Below are positions 13,868 to 27,719 of a stretch of 42,209 nt of DNA, piece by piece (the stretch's first letter is position 1; each line of letters begins with the position of its first letter). This DNA is from an uncultured Alcanivorax sp. (GTDB taxonomy: Bacteria > Pseudomonadota > Gammaproteobacteria > Pseudomonadales > Alcanivoracaceae). The notes beneath the pieces are model-generated. The model did no database searches and was not told where the DNA came from. It was given only the letters and a program-made list of their open reading frames with translations. The stretch spans positions 1 through 42,209 of the forward strand of contig CAJXLA010000009.1 of the NCBI GenBank assembly GCA_913055795.1. Reading direction: 5' to 3'. The position numbers and the translations under genes are program-made.

Positions 13868-14208
13868 CGCGTCGGCAGGTCGCTTATCTGGTGCTGGCCA
13901 TCGCCGGGCTGGTATTGCCCTGGTATCACAACATCCGGTTCGCGCTGGACGGCGCGGGCTTGAATGACTTCATTCAAGACGCCATGGTCAACCATGCCAG
14001 CAGTTCGCTGACGCTGGATGTCTCCGTGGCGGCGGCCACCTTCGTGGTCTGGATGTGGCACGAGTGCCGCCGGCTGGCCATGCCGGGCCGCTGGCTCTAT
14101 GTAATCGCCACCTTCGGGGTGGCCGTGGCTTTCGCGTTTCCGTTGTTCTTGTTCATGCGGGAACGTCACCTGGTGGCGCAATCCGGCGCCCCGAATACAG
14201 GAGGCTGA
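13864..14208 (+). CDS. DUF2834 family small membrane protein
   Basis: The 114-residue protein has three probable membrane helices (about 6-20, 55-68, 77-99) and the DUF2834-like beginning [21 protein letters not shown] with GLNDFIQDA after it. Family function is unknown. ATG at 13864 overlaps the stop of the lipoprotein gene by four bases. The pterin dehydratase gene begins two bases after the stop codon, so all three are probably one transcript. Confidence 0.75.
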   Translation: MTRRQVAYLVLAIAGLVLPWYHNIRFALDGAGLNDFIQDAMVNHASSSLTLDVSVAAATFVVWMWHECRRLAMPGRWLYVIATFGVAVAFAFPLFLFMRERHLVAQSGAPNTGG

Positions 14209-14209
14209 A

Positions 14210-14554
14210 ATGGCTCTGCAAAATGAACAATGTCAGGCCTGCTCTGTGGACGCACCCCTCGCCACGGACGCGGAAATCCGGGAATGGCGCCATGAAATTC
14301 CCGACTGGAAACTCATCGAGGAGGACGGCGAGGAAAAGCTACAGCGCGAATTCCGCTTCAAGAACTTCCGTGAAGCGCTGGCGTTTACCAACAAGGTGGG
14401 CGAGCTGGCGGAAACCGAGGATCATCACCCGGCGCTGCTCACCGAGTACGGCAGGGTGAATGTCATCTGGTGGACGCACAAGATCGGCGGCCTGCACCGC
14501 AACGACTTCATCTGCGCGGCCCGTACGGACGAGCTCTACAACGAGGCCCAGTAG
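14210..14554 (+). CDS. phhB: Pterin-4a-carbinolamine dehydratase
   Basis: The enzyme dehydrates 4a-hydroxytetrahydrobiopterin and so recycles the pterin cofactor, classically for phenylalanine hydroxylase; bacterial homologues also occur without that enzyme. The 114-residue protein carries the active-site signature [16 protein letters not shown] followed by [13 protein letters not shown]. The first 15 residues with CQAC are a typical bacterial extension ([10 protein letters not shown]). AGGAGG lies seven bases before ATG 14210. No phhA is nearby. Confidence 0.93.
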   Translation: MALQNEQCQACSVDAPLATDAEIREWRHEIPDWKLIEEDGEEKLQREFRFKNFREALAFTNKVGELAETEDHHPALLTEYGRVNVIWWTHKIGGLHRNDFICAARTDELYNEAQ

Positions 14555-14602
14555 TAACGTGGTACGCATTTTCGCGCACCGGCAACGGGTTGGCGCAGGC
14601 GC

Positions 14603-15376
14603 ATGAAAGGCTGGTCTGTTCCCGTCAGCATAGCCGTGTTGTTCCTGGCAGCCGGGCTTGCGGCCTGGTGGTTGCCGGAGCGGGCGGCCGAGCCGGAAGC
14701 CGAGCCCGCGCAGGCGCCCGCCGGTTCCGTATCCGAGCGCAAGGCCGCCTTTATCGAGACCATGCTGCCGGCCATCCGCTCACAGAACCAGCGCATACGT
14801 GAGTTCCGTGAACGCATTCGGAAAGCGCACAAGGCGTTGCGCAAGGACCGTACGCTGGCACAAGACGAGCGCGAGTGGCTGCTGAGCATGGCACGCCGAC
14901 ATCGACTCGCCCGTCCGGATGACGGCGAATTGAGCGCGGACTGGACGGTGCAGTTACTGGAGCGCGTGGATGTGATCCCGGCGGATCTGGCGCTGGCCCA
15001 GGCGGCGCTGGAGTCCGCCTGGGGCGAGTCGCGCTTCGCCCGCCAGGGCAACAATTTCTTCGGCCAGTGGTGCTTTACCGAGGGCTGCGGCCTGGTGCCC
15101 AGGCGACGGGCTGAGGGAGCCACCCACGAGGTGCAGGTCTTCGACTCGGTGGCCGCGAGTGTGCAGACCTATATGCGCAACCTGAACAGTCATCCCGCCT
15201 ATACCGAGATGCGCCGGATCCGCGCCAAACTGCGCCAGCAAGGCCAACCGCTGCGCGGCTCGGAGCTGGCCCAAGGCCTGAACAGTTATGCGGGCATCGG
15301 CACCCATTATGCCGAGCGCCTGAGCTCCATGATCGAGCACAATGATCTGGAGCGCTTCCGTAACAACGAGGGCTGA
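14603..15376 (+). CDS. bax: Bax-like glucosaminidase domain protein
   Basis: This is a predicted peptidoglycan N-acetylglucosaminidase acting in the periplasm. The 257-residue protein has one N-terminal hydrophobic anchor (about 7-23), a charged helical linker (about 45-115) and a glucosaminidase domain with ALAQAALESAWGESRFAR (catalytic Glu in LESAWG) and NNFFGQWCF, plus a Cys pair (QWCF, EGCG). Length and order match the E. coli Bax protein family. No strong ribosome-binding site is seen before ATG 14603. It converges on the deacetylase gene with only eight bases between the stops. Confidence 0.85.
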   Translation: MKGWSVPVSIAVLFLAAGLAAWWLPERAAEPEAEPAQAPAGSVSERKAAFIETMLPAIRSQNQRIREFRERIRKAHKALRKDRTLAQDEREWLLSMARRHRLARPDDGELSADWTVQLLERVDVIPADLALAQAALESAWGESRFARQGNNFFGQWCFTEGCGLVPRRRAEGATHEVQVFDSVAASVQTYMRNLNSHPAYTEMRRIRAKLRQQGQPLRGSELAQGLNSYAGIGTHYAERLSSMIEHNDLERFRNNEG

Positions 15377-15384
15377 CTCCGCGC

Positions 15385-16422
15385 TCAGGGCTCGGCGTAC
15401 CAGCCGGAAGCCGACTTGCGCATCCACTGGCGCGAATACCAGTAGAATCGGCCGTCGCCGGCGGACGCGGTGCAGTTGTAGCGCTGCCGACCCTCGCCCA
15501 GCTTCTGACGCGCGCGCACCCGCACTCCGGTCTGGTCCTTGCCAGCCTCAACGCTGATTTCGGCGGGCTGCCCGGCGGCAAAACAGTTCAACTGGCCTTT
15601 TTTCCAGTTACCCGCCAGTTCCAGCCGCAATTCCGGGCGCGGCTGCGTAGCGACGGAATCGGCCGGTGCCGCCGAACGTACCGGTAGCGGCAGAGCCAGG
15701 ACCTTGTTGCGCAAGCCCTGGTCCCAGTCCGCATAACGGCGGTTAATGGCGACACGCGGCGCCTGGTGCCAGTCCGTGTATTCGCCCAGGGCGCCCGTGT
15801 GCTGGCCGAAAGCGGTGAAGTTGAGTTCGTCGACGAGTTGATGAAGCTCGGGCACGGACTCGCCATAGGGATAGGCCAGCACGCGCGGCACCGGTTCACC
15901 CAGCCAATCCTCGAGTTGATCCTGCGCCTCGGTGATTTCGCCACGCATGCGCTGGAGCCAGGCATCACGGGACTCACCGTCAAGACGGCGCACCATATGG
16001 GGGTGGCTGCGCGTATGGTTGGCCAGGGTATGGCCGCTTTCATGCAGCTTGCGCAGCTGCTCCACGGACAGCGTAAAGTCGCCTTCGGTGATCTTGTCCG
16101 TGGTAATGAACCAGGTCGCCTTCCAGCCCTTTTTCTTCAGCGCCGGGAGCGCGTGGTCCCAGGTGTTGGCGTAGCCATCATCAAAGGTGATCGCCGCCAC
16201 CTTCGCGCGCGGGTCCAGTCCGTCTCGCACGGCCTCGATCAACTCGGGCAGCGGCAGCACCCGGAAGCCCTCCCGGTCCAGATGAGCGAGGTGACGGCGA
16301 AACTGTTTCGGCGTCACCGAGGTGGATGGGGGCGTATCAGCGCTCACATGATGGTACTGGAGGATGACGGCGCCATGCGCCATCACCGACGAAAACAGCA
16401 GTGTCAACAAAAGCCAACGCAT
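15385..16422 (-). CDS. Polysaccharide deacetylase (NodB-fold) secreted protein
   Basis: The 345-residue protein has a signal peptide (MRWLLLTLLFSSVMAHG) and a NodB deacetylase domain: the start motif AVILQYHHVS, the metal-binding TFDDGYANTW, HTRSHPHM with the two metal His residues, and RVLAYPYGE. Such proteins remove N-acetyl groups from polysaccharides (PgaB-like) in the periplasm. Residues about 240-345 form a separate basic, Cys-containing C-terminal region that I do not recognise. ATG at 16422 is preferred to an upstream GTG at 16434 because it starts the signal peptide; neither has a strong ribosome-binding site. It stands alone between convergent and divergent neighbours. Confidence 0.85.
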   Translation of the reverse strand: MRWLLLTLLFSSVMAHGAVILQYHHVSADTPPSTSVTPKQFRRHLAHLDREGFRVLPLPELIEAVRDGLDPRAKVAAITFDDGYANTWDHALPALKKKGWKATWFITTDKITEGDFTLSVEQLRKLHESGHTLANHTRSHPHMVRRLDGESRDAWLQRMRGEITEAQDQLEDWLGEPVPRVLAYPYGESVPELHQLVDELNFTAFGQHTGALGEYTDWHQAPRVAINRRYADWDQGLRNKVLALPLPVRSAAPADSVATQPRPELRLELAGNWKKGQLNCFAAGQPAEISVEAGKDQTGVRVRARQKLGEGRQRYNCTASAGDGRFYWYSRQWMRKSASGWYAEP

Positions 16423-16517
16423 GATCACAGGCACCAGGAACTTGTCAGTTTCGGTTAATAGCGGCGACCGCCCTCATTGCTATGATGACGACATCTTCAC
16501 CACTCCGGGAGTCTGTC

Positions 16518-16976
16518 ATGGGCATGACCGAGGAACAACTGGCCACCATCCGCGAGGCCTCGGACAATTCCTTTCCCTTCATCCAGCGTACGGGCGCGAA
16601 AGTGCTCGATCTGGACGTAGGCTATTGCAAGATGATGATGCCCTTCGAGCCCAACAAGAACCATGTGGGCATCATGTACGCGGGCGCGCTCTACACCATT
16701 GCCGAGCTGCCCGCGGGGCCCATCTACATGACCACCTTCGACGCCCAGAACTATTATCCCATCGTCCGGGATATGTCCATCCACTTCAGCCGCCCGGCGC
16801 TGACGGATGTGACCGTGGAGGTGACCCTGGATCCCGCCGAAGCGCAACGCATTCAGGAAGTCACCGATGCTGAAGGCAAGTGCAATTTCGAATGGGATAC
16901 CGAAATTGTCGACGCCAACGGCCAGGTGGTCGCCACCACCCACAATGTCTACCAGTTGCGCAGGATGGGCTCATGA
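16518..16976 (+). CDS. Hotdog-fold thioesterase family protein (DUF4442/YiiD-like)
   Basis: The 152-residue protein has the hotdog-fold core motif NHVGIMYAGALYTIAELPAG (about 54-73), where Asn, His and Glu are the usual functional positions, then VRDMSIHFSRPAL. Acyl-CoA thioesterase activity is inferred from the fold; the substrate is unknown. ATG at 16518 follows GGGAG at seven bases; a frame extension upstream lacks support. The stop overlaps the next start (ATGA), so it is coupled to the acetoacetate-decarboxylase-fold gene. Confidence 0.8.
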   Translation: MGMTEEQLATIREASDNSFPFIQRTGAKVLDLDVGYCKMMMPFEPNKNHVGIMYAGALYTIAELPAGPIYMTTFDAQNYYPIVRDMSIHFSRPALTDVTVEVTLDPAEAQRIQEVTDAEGKCNFEWDTEIVDANGQVVATTHNVYQLRRMGS

Positions 16977-17647
16977 AGGCGCCGGCGCCCTGGCAATTGC
17001 GCGGGCGTGCCTGGATCTGTGCCCTGGAGCTGCCCGAACGGGTACGTGTTGATCAGGGCGGCGCCCCCGAGGTGCTGGGACGGCCCGGCGGACGTTTCAG
17101 TTATCTCATGTTCGTGGATTACCAGATGTCGCCCGTGGGTCCCTACCGGGAACTGTTGATCATTCCCGGCCACTACCGCTTTGCCGACGGACGTCGGCAT
17201 CCGTCCATCGGCCGCATCTACGTGTCCAGCCAGGACAGCGTCACCAACGGGCAAAGGAACTGGGGCATTCCCAAGGACCGGGCGGATTTTCATCTGACCC
17301 GGGAAGATCACCGGGACCGGGTGGAAGTTTCACAAGACGGCCGGGTCTTCGCCCGGCTCGCCTTGCGGCGGCGCGGCCCGGGCCTGCCGGTGCCGGGCGG
17401 CCTGATTCCGGAAAAACAGCGCACCCTGGGTCAGTATCGCGACGAACAGACCTTTCTCTACAGTCCCGCCACGTCCGGCTCGATGCATTACGCGCGCATG
17501 GAACAAGGCTGGGCGGACGGCGTTCACTTTCCCGAAATCCAGCAGGGCCGGGTGCGTGCCTGTGCCTACTTATCGAATTTCGACATGACCTTTCCGCAGG
17601 CACGAACTCTCAACCACACCGGCCAGCCCGAAAGGGCCGCCGATTAA
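16973..17647 (+). CDS. Acetoacetate decarboxylase family protein
   Basis: The 224-residue protein has the acetoacetate-decarboxylase-like fold signatures: FSYLMFVDYQMSPVGPYRELL (about 42-62), GRIYVSSQDSV and NWGIPKDRADF (96-106). The Lys of GIPK (K101) corresponds to the Schiff-base Lys of the classical enzyme, but the next residue is Asp instead of the second Lys. A different carbon-carbon lyase or aldolase reaction is therefore possible. It is coupled to the hotdog thioesterase gene upstream, suggesting a shared acyl substrate. Its stop lies seven bases from the convergent hemE stop. Confidence 0.8.
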   Translation: MKAPAPWQLRGRAWICALELPERVRVDQGGAPEVLGRPGGRFSYLMFVDYQMSPVGPYRELLIIPGHYRFADGRRHPSIGRIYVSSQDSVTNGQRNWGIPKDRADFHLTREDHRDRVEVSQDGRVFARLALRRRGPGLPVPGGLIPEKQRTLGQYRDEQTFLYSPATSGSMHYARMEQGWADGVHFPEIQQGRVRACAYLSNFDMTFPQARTLNHTGQPERAAD

Positions 17648-17654
17648 GAGCCCG

Positions 17655-18707
17655 TTAATCACCACCGCGGCAGACCTCGTCCACAAAGACGGCAACGCTG
17701 TCCGGATCCACTTCCGGGGTCACGCCATGGCCCAGATTGAACACATGACCGGGATGGTCGCCGTAATCGCGGCGAATGCGTTGCACCTCCGCGCGGATCA
17801 CCTCGGCCGGGGCATGGAGCACGGCCGGGTCCATGTTGCCCTGCAGCGCCACGCGCCCGCCCACCTGCCGGCGCCCTTCGCCCATATTCATGGTCCAGTC
17901 CAGACCCACGGCGTCACAACCGCTGGCGGCGATATCGTTCAACCATAACCCGCCGTTCTTGGTGAACAGGATCACCGGCACGTGCCGGCCTTCATGCTCG
18001 CGGATCAATCCGGCGACGATGCGTTCCAAGTAGCGCAGGGAAAATTCGCGGTAGGCGGCATCGGACAGAGCACCGCCCCAGGTATCGAAGATCTGCACCA
18101 CCTGGGCGCCCGCGCGGATCTGGGCATTGAGATAATCCGTGACCGCGCGCGCGAGCTTGTCCAGCAGTTCGTGCGCGCGTTCCGGCGTGGCGTAGATCAT
18201 GGTCTTCAACTGCCGGAAATCGCGGGAACTGCCGCCCTCAACCATATAGGTGGCCAGCGTCCAGGGGCTACCGGCAAAACCGATCAGCGGCACCCGTCCA
18301 CCGAGAGCGCTGCGGATGGTGCTGACGGCGTTCACGACATAGTCGAGGTCCGTGTCCGCATCGGGCACGGGCAGATCACGCACATCCGCTTCGGTGCGCA
18401 CGGTCTTTTGGAACTTCGGCCCCTCGCCCGGCTCGAAATAGAGTCCCAGGTCCATGGCCTCGGGGATGGTAAGAATGTCGGAAAACAGAATGGCCGCATC
18501 CAGCGGGAAGCGCTCCAGCGGTTGCAGCGTGACTTCACAGGCCATGTCCGCGTTGCGGCACAGATTCATGAAGGACCCGGCCTGCTCACGAACGCGCCGG
18601 TATTCGGGCAAATAACGCCCGGCCTGACGCATCAGCCAGACCGGTGCGCGATCTACGGGTTCGCGCGCCAGCGCGCGCAACAAACGATCATTCTGGAGGT
18701 CGGTCAT
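17655..18707 (-). CDS. hemE: Uroporphyrinogen decarboxylase HemE
   Basis: HemE decarboxylates the four acetate side chains of uroporphyrinogen III to give coproporphyrinogen III in haem synthesis. The 350-residue protein has the family signatures [16 protein letters not shown] (22-37), the catalytic Asp in [28 protein letters not shown] and the C-terminal FNLGHGV. Length is normal. ATG at 18707 has AAGGA upstream. It is the last gene of the pil-aro-glt run, separated from gltD by a 90-base spacer holding two inverted heptamer arrays. Confidence 0.97.
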   Translation of the reverse strand: MTDLQNDRLLRALAREPVDRAPVWLMRQAGRYLPEYRRVREQAGSFMNLCRNADMACEVTLQPLERFPLDAAILFSDILTIPEAMDLGLYFEPGEGPKFQKTVRTEADVRDLPVPDADTDLDYVVNAVSTIRSALGGRVPLIGFAGSPWTLATYMVEGGSSRDFRQLKTMIYATPERAHELLDKLARAVTDYLNAQIRAGAQVVQIFDTWGGALSDAAYREFSLRYLERIVAGLIREHEGRHVPVILFTKNGGLWLNDIAASGCDAVGLDWTMNMGEGRRQVGGRVALQGNMDPAVLHAPAEVIRAEVQRIRRDYGDHPGHVFNLGHGVTPEVDPDSVAVFVDEVCRGGD

Positions 18708-18726
18708 AATGATCCTTGGGCAAGGC

Positions 18727-18754
18727 GCGAGCTGCGAGGCTCGAGGTGCGAGGA
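18727..18754. repeat. GCGAGNN heptamer array (inverted partner)
   Basis: Four in-phase units (gcgagct, gcgaggc, tcgaggt, gcgagga) are the complement form of the CTCGNNC family. They face the array at 18767-18794 and could pair with it. Confidence 0.8.
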
Positions 18755-18766
18755 GGCAACAAGGCG

Positions 18767-18797
18767 CTCGCGCCTCGTTCCTCGCGCCTCGGCCCTT

Positions 18798-18800
<3 letters not shown>
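18767..18800. repeat. CTCGNNC heptamer array after gltD
   Basis: Four in-phase units (ctcgcgc, ctcgttc, ctcgcgc, ctcggcc) are followed by cttttaa, whose TTA is the complement of the gltD stop codon. The array thus starts three bases past gltD on its coding strand. Confidence 0.85.
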
Positions 18801-20219
<1,419 letters not shown>

Positions 20220-20236
20220 CTAGCTACTACCTCGTC

Positions 20237-24706
<4,470 letters not shown>

Positions 24707-24785
24707 CAAGACATTTCCTCGTGAGATTCAGGGACGTACAGAAGGTGATCTGTGCCTGGCAAGTGGTGAAGGCGAACGGAGGGAT

Positions 24786-24814
24786 ATTTTACACCGTGGC
24801 CATTAGCCGAACAA
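24786..24814 (-). promoter_or_regulatory. Predicted gltB promoter
   Basis: On the minus strand, TTGTTC (24814-24809) and TAAAAT (24791-24786) are 17 bases apart. A start near 24779 would leave a leader of about 70 bases. The upstream 40 bases are AT-rich, with a small AATACC-N5-GGTATT palindrome (around 24832-24849), a possible regulator site. Confidence 0.5.
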
Positions 24815-24907
24815 ACCGATACGGACGAAAACAATACCGATAAGGTATTCTATCCTGATAGCTCAGGCCTATGGCTTTGGCCCAACCTGGCTGTCCCATG
24901 CAATCAG

Positions 24908-26083
24908 TCAGTCGCGAATCTCGGCCGCAATCTCTTTGACGGAGCGCGGAAAGGGCCCGCGCTCTCGGAAAAAACCCGGCAGTCCGGAGCGTGCGCCCAA
25001 CGCCTGGTCCCGGGAACCATAGGGGCCGGCAAGCACGATATAAACGACTTCCCCGTCGCGGCGGGCGCGATAGTAGGCGCCGCGTTCCGGTCCCAGCCGG
25101 TCGAGCAAATCGCGTGCGCGCTTTTCATCGCCGGCCAGCGCCAGTTGCAGCATCCATCGCTCCGGAGGGCGCATGAGCAACCAGTCTTCGCCCCGATACG
25201 CCAGTTCGGCGTCCAGGCTGGACGGATCCACGGCCGGCTCCGGGGATGCTTGCGGTTCAGGCGTCTCGGCTGGATCCCCCTGCGACTCCGTTGCCATTTG
25301 TTCCGGCTCCCCTGATGTAGCGCTGGAGGGCCGGGGTTGCGTTTGCGCACTGGTGTTCTTTTCCCCCTTTCGAGCATTGTCCGGTACATCCCGGGGATCG
25401 GGGGGTTCATCAACACCGGAGCCGGTTTTTCGGGACTCCGGAGCCGGCAATTCCAGCGAGGTCGTGGACGCGCCACCGGAGGGATCTGCGGGCCAGAAGA
25501 GCCAGACCAGCAGTAACAGGCCCACCACTGCAAGGAGATGCTTCCAGGGTACCAACTCCGGCCAGGGCCGGGTTACCGCCCCCACGGACTCGGGCGCCTC
25601 GGCGGATACCACGGCCTCATCGTCGGCCGTAGCCCGGAACACCGGTTCCAGCCGAGCCTCGCTCAAGAGATCCGCGAGCTCGGGGTCTCCTCCCATCAGC
25701 ACACCCAGTCCGCCACCGGCCTTGGCCAAAAGGTTGCGCAACGTGTCCAGAGCCCGGGACCCCAGGCACTCGCCATTGTCCACCACCAGCGCCAATGGCA
25801 GCGTTTGCGCACGCTCGCGCAGAGCGGCCAACAGATCGTCCGGCACCACATCCAGCGCCCGGGCCAGGGCCTGAACCAGCCCCGATGCGCTGTGGGCCTG
25901 GCTGGCATCCAGTCGCACCACTTCGGTGTCATCCGACAGACGTACGGCCAGCTCACCCAGCCAGACGGACACGGCGTCATCTTCGCCGGTGACCAGCCCC
26001 AACTGTCCGCGCAGGACGGCGGCCTGGAGTTGCTCTTGCATCAACTCGCGATCCAGGCGCTGGTCCTGGTAGTCGCTACTCAT
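24908..26083 (-). CDS. damX: DamX-like cell-division protein with SPOR domain
   Basis: The 391-residue protein is predicted to join the septal ring. Residues 1-175 form a cytoplasmic AAA-like domain, one membrane helix lies at about 183-198, a Pro/Ser/Glu-rich linker follows (about 200-300), and a C-terminal SPOR domain (about 305-385; WMLQLALAGDEKRARDLL, VYIVLAGPYGSRDQA) binds denuded peptidoglycan. The AAA-like part keeps hydrophobic strands (LGLVTGEDDA, LALVVDNGE) but lacks a GKT/S P-loop, so ATP hydrolysis is unlikely. It sits between aroB and gltB as in Pseudomonas, and its ATG overlaps the aroB stop (ATGA). Confidence 0.85.
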   Translation of the reverse strand: MSSDYQDQRLDRELMQEQLQAAVLRGQLGLVTGEDDAVSVWLGELAVRLSDDTEVVRLDASQAHSASGLVQALARALDVVPDDLLAALRERAQTLPLALVVDNGECLGSRALDTLRNLLAKAGGGLGVLMGGDPELADLLSEARLEPVFRATADDEAVVSAEAPESVGAVTRPWPELVPWKHLLAVVGLLLLVWLFWPADPSGGASTTSLELPAPESRKTGSGVDEPPDPRDVPDNARKGEKNTSAQTQPRPSSATSGEPEQMATESQGDPAETPEPQASPEPAVDPSSLDAELAYRGEDWLLMRPPERWMLQLALAGDEKRARDLLDRLGPERGAYYRARRDGEVVYIVLAGPYGSRDQALGARSGLPGFFRERGPFPRSVKEIAAEIRD

Positions 26084-27159
26084 GATGCCGACCGCATCGC
26101 GTCCAGGGTGGCGTCCAGCGCTTGTGGCTCGAAATCCGCGGTGACACAGGCTTCACCGATGCCGTCCATGAGCACCAGGCGCATTTGCCCGCGTTCCACT
26201 TTCTTGTCCTGGCCCATGAGCGAACGAAACTCTTCCGGGCACAGCGCGGGCGGAGCCGTGGGCAGGGACAACTGCCGGAACAACGAAACGATACGGTCCC
26301 GCGCCGGCGCGCCCATGCGACCCTCCCGGACCGACATGTCCGCAGCCATCACCATGCCCGCCGCGACCGCCTCACCGTGCAACCAGCTATTGTAGCCCGT
26401 GGCCGTTTCAATGGCGTGGCCAAAGGTATGCCCCAGGTTCAACAGGGCGCGATCGCCGCGCTCGCGTTCATCGCCGGCAACCACCTCCGACTTGTTATGA
26501 CAGCTCCGGTAAATGGCCTCACGCAGCACTTCCGGATCCCGCTCACTGAGTGCCGGGGCCCGAGCCTCGAGCCAGTCGAAGAATTCGGCGTCGCGAATGA
26601 GGCCGTACTTGATCACTTCCGCCAAACCCGCGCGATATTCACGCACCGGCAGGCTTTCCAGCACATCGGTGTCGATCACCACAGCCACCGGCTGATGAAA
26701 GGCACCGATCATGTTCTTGGCCCGCGGATGATTGACCGCAGTCTTGCCCCCCACGGAGGAATCCACCTGAGCAAGCAAAGTCGTGGGCAACTGGATAAAC
26801 TGGATACCACGCTGGTAACAGGCCGCCGCAAAGCCGGCCATATCGCCAACCACGCCGCCCCCCAGCGCGATAATGGTGGAGTAACGGTCATGGTGACCAT
26901 CCACCAGCGCGTCGAAAATCTTCTCCAGTTCCCGGAGATTCTTGTAGGCTTCTCCATCCGGCAGTTGGACTACATCACACTGAACCCGGGCCAGGTTTCG
27001 CCGTACCGTGTCCAGATAAAGGTCGGACAGAGTGGTGTTGGTAACGATCAATGCCTGGGCACTATCCAGATGCCGGGTATACAGACCCTGTTCCAGCAGT
27101 CCCCGGCCAATGTAAATGGGGTAGGCGCGCTCGCCCAGCTCTACATACAGCGTCCGCAT
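26080..27159 (-). CDS. aroB: 3-dehydroquinate synthase AroB
   Basis: AroB converts DAHP to 3-dehydroquinate, the second step of the shikimate pathway, using NAD and a divalent metal. The 359-residue protein has the NAD-binding GGGVVGDMAGFAA, the substrate loop DSSVGGKTAVNHP and the metal His residues in LNLGHTFGHAIE and LHGEAVAAG. ATG at 27159 follows GAGGAG at good spacing; the open frame upstream overlaps aroK and was not used. It lies 26 bases after aroK and overlaps damX by four bases. Confidence 0.97.
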   Translation of the reverse strand: MRTLYVELGERAYPIYIGRGLLEQGLYTRHLDSAQALIVTNTTLSDLYLDTVRRNLARVQCDVVQLPDGEAYKNLRELEKIFDALVDGHHDRYSTIIALGGGVVGDMAGFAAACYQRGIQFIQLPTTLLAQVDSSVGGKTAVNHPRAKNMIGAFHQPVAVVIDTDVLESLPVREYRAGLAEVIKYGLIRDAEFFDWLEARAPALSERDPEVLREAIYRSCHNKSEVVAGDERERGDRALLNLGHTFGHAIETATGYNSWLHGEAVAAGMVMAADMSVREGRMGAPARDRIVSLFRQLSLPTAPPALCPEEFRSLMGQDKKVERGQMRLVLMDGIGEACVTADFEPQALDATLDAMRSAS

Positions 27160-27185
27160 GACGGGCTCCTCGATCGGAAGCACCA

Positions 27186-27719
27186 TTATCGACGGGCGGA
27201 CAAGCCGGTACAAGCCAGGATCTCGTCCGTCACCCGGCGCATGTTGCCCGATTCCGTGGATACCACCTGATCCGCCACCTCGCGATAGAGCGGGTCACGA
27301 CGATCCAGAATTTCACGCAAGCGCGCCTCCGGATCTCCGGTTTGCAGCAGCGGCCGATTTCGGTCACGACGAGTCCGCGCCATTTGCAGTTCAACCGGTG
27401 TATAAAGATAGACCACCTGTCCACGCTCACGCAGCACTTCACGATTGGCGGGCGTCTCGACCACGCCTCCACCGGTAGCAAGCACGATCGGCGCCAGGTG
27501 GGTTAACTCGGCCACCACGACTGCTTCGCGTTCACGAAAACCGGATTCCCCTTCCACATCGAAAATCCAGGAAATATCGGCACCGGTACGGTGCTCGATT
27601 TCACTGTCCACATCGCGAAAGGGCCAATCCAGAACCCGGGCAAGGTGGCGCCCCAGGGTGCTCTTGCCCGCACCCATGGGGCCCACCAGAAAGAGTCGTT
27701 CGCTTACCTCAGTCCGCAC
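27186..27719 (-). CDS. aroK: Shikimate kinase AroK
   Basis: AroK phosphorylates shikimate with ATP. The 177-residue protein has the P-loop GPMGAGKST (13-21), the shikimate-binding DVDSEIE and GGGVVE, and the lid with RNRPLL. The start is GTG at 27719, whose first base is also the last base of the pilQ stop (TAGTG), so translation is probably coupled to pilQ. No separate ribosome-binding site is evident. It starts the aro part of the conserved pil-aro-damX-glt run. Confidence 0.96.
   Translation of the reverse strand: MRTEVSERLFLVGPMGAGKSTLGRHLARVLDWPFRDVDSEIEHRTGADISWIFDVEGESGFREREAVVVAELTHLAPIVLATGGGVVETPANREVLRERGQVVYLYTPVELQMARTRRDRNRPLLQTGDPEARLREILDRRDPLYREVADQVVSTESGNMRRVTDEILACTGLSARR

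Noticed and set aside
16455-16486. Promoter TTAATA ... TATGAT before the thioesterase gene
   Set aside because: The -10 is good but the spacing is 20 bases; too weak to list.
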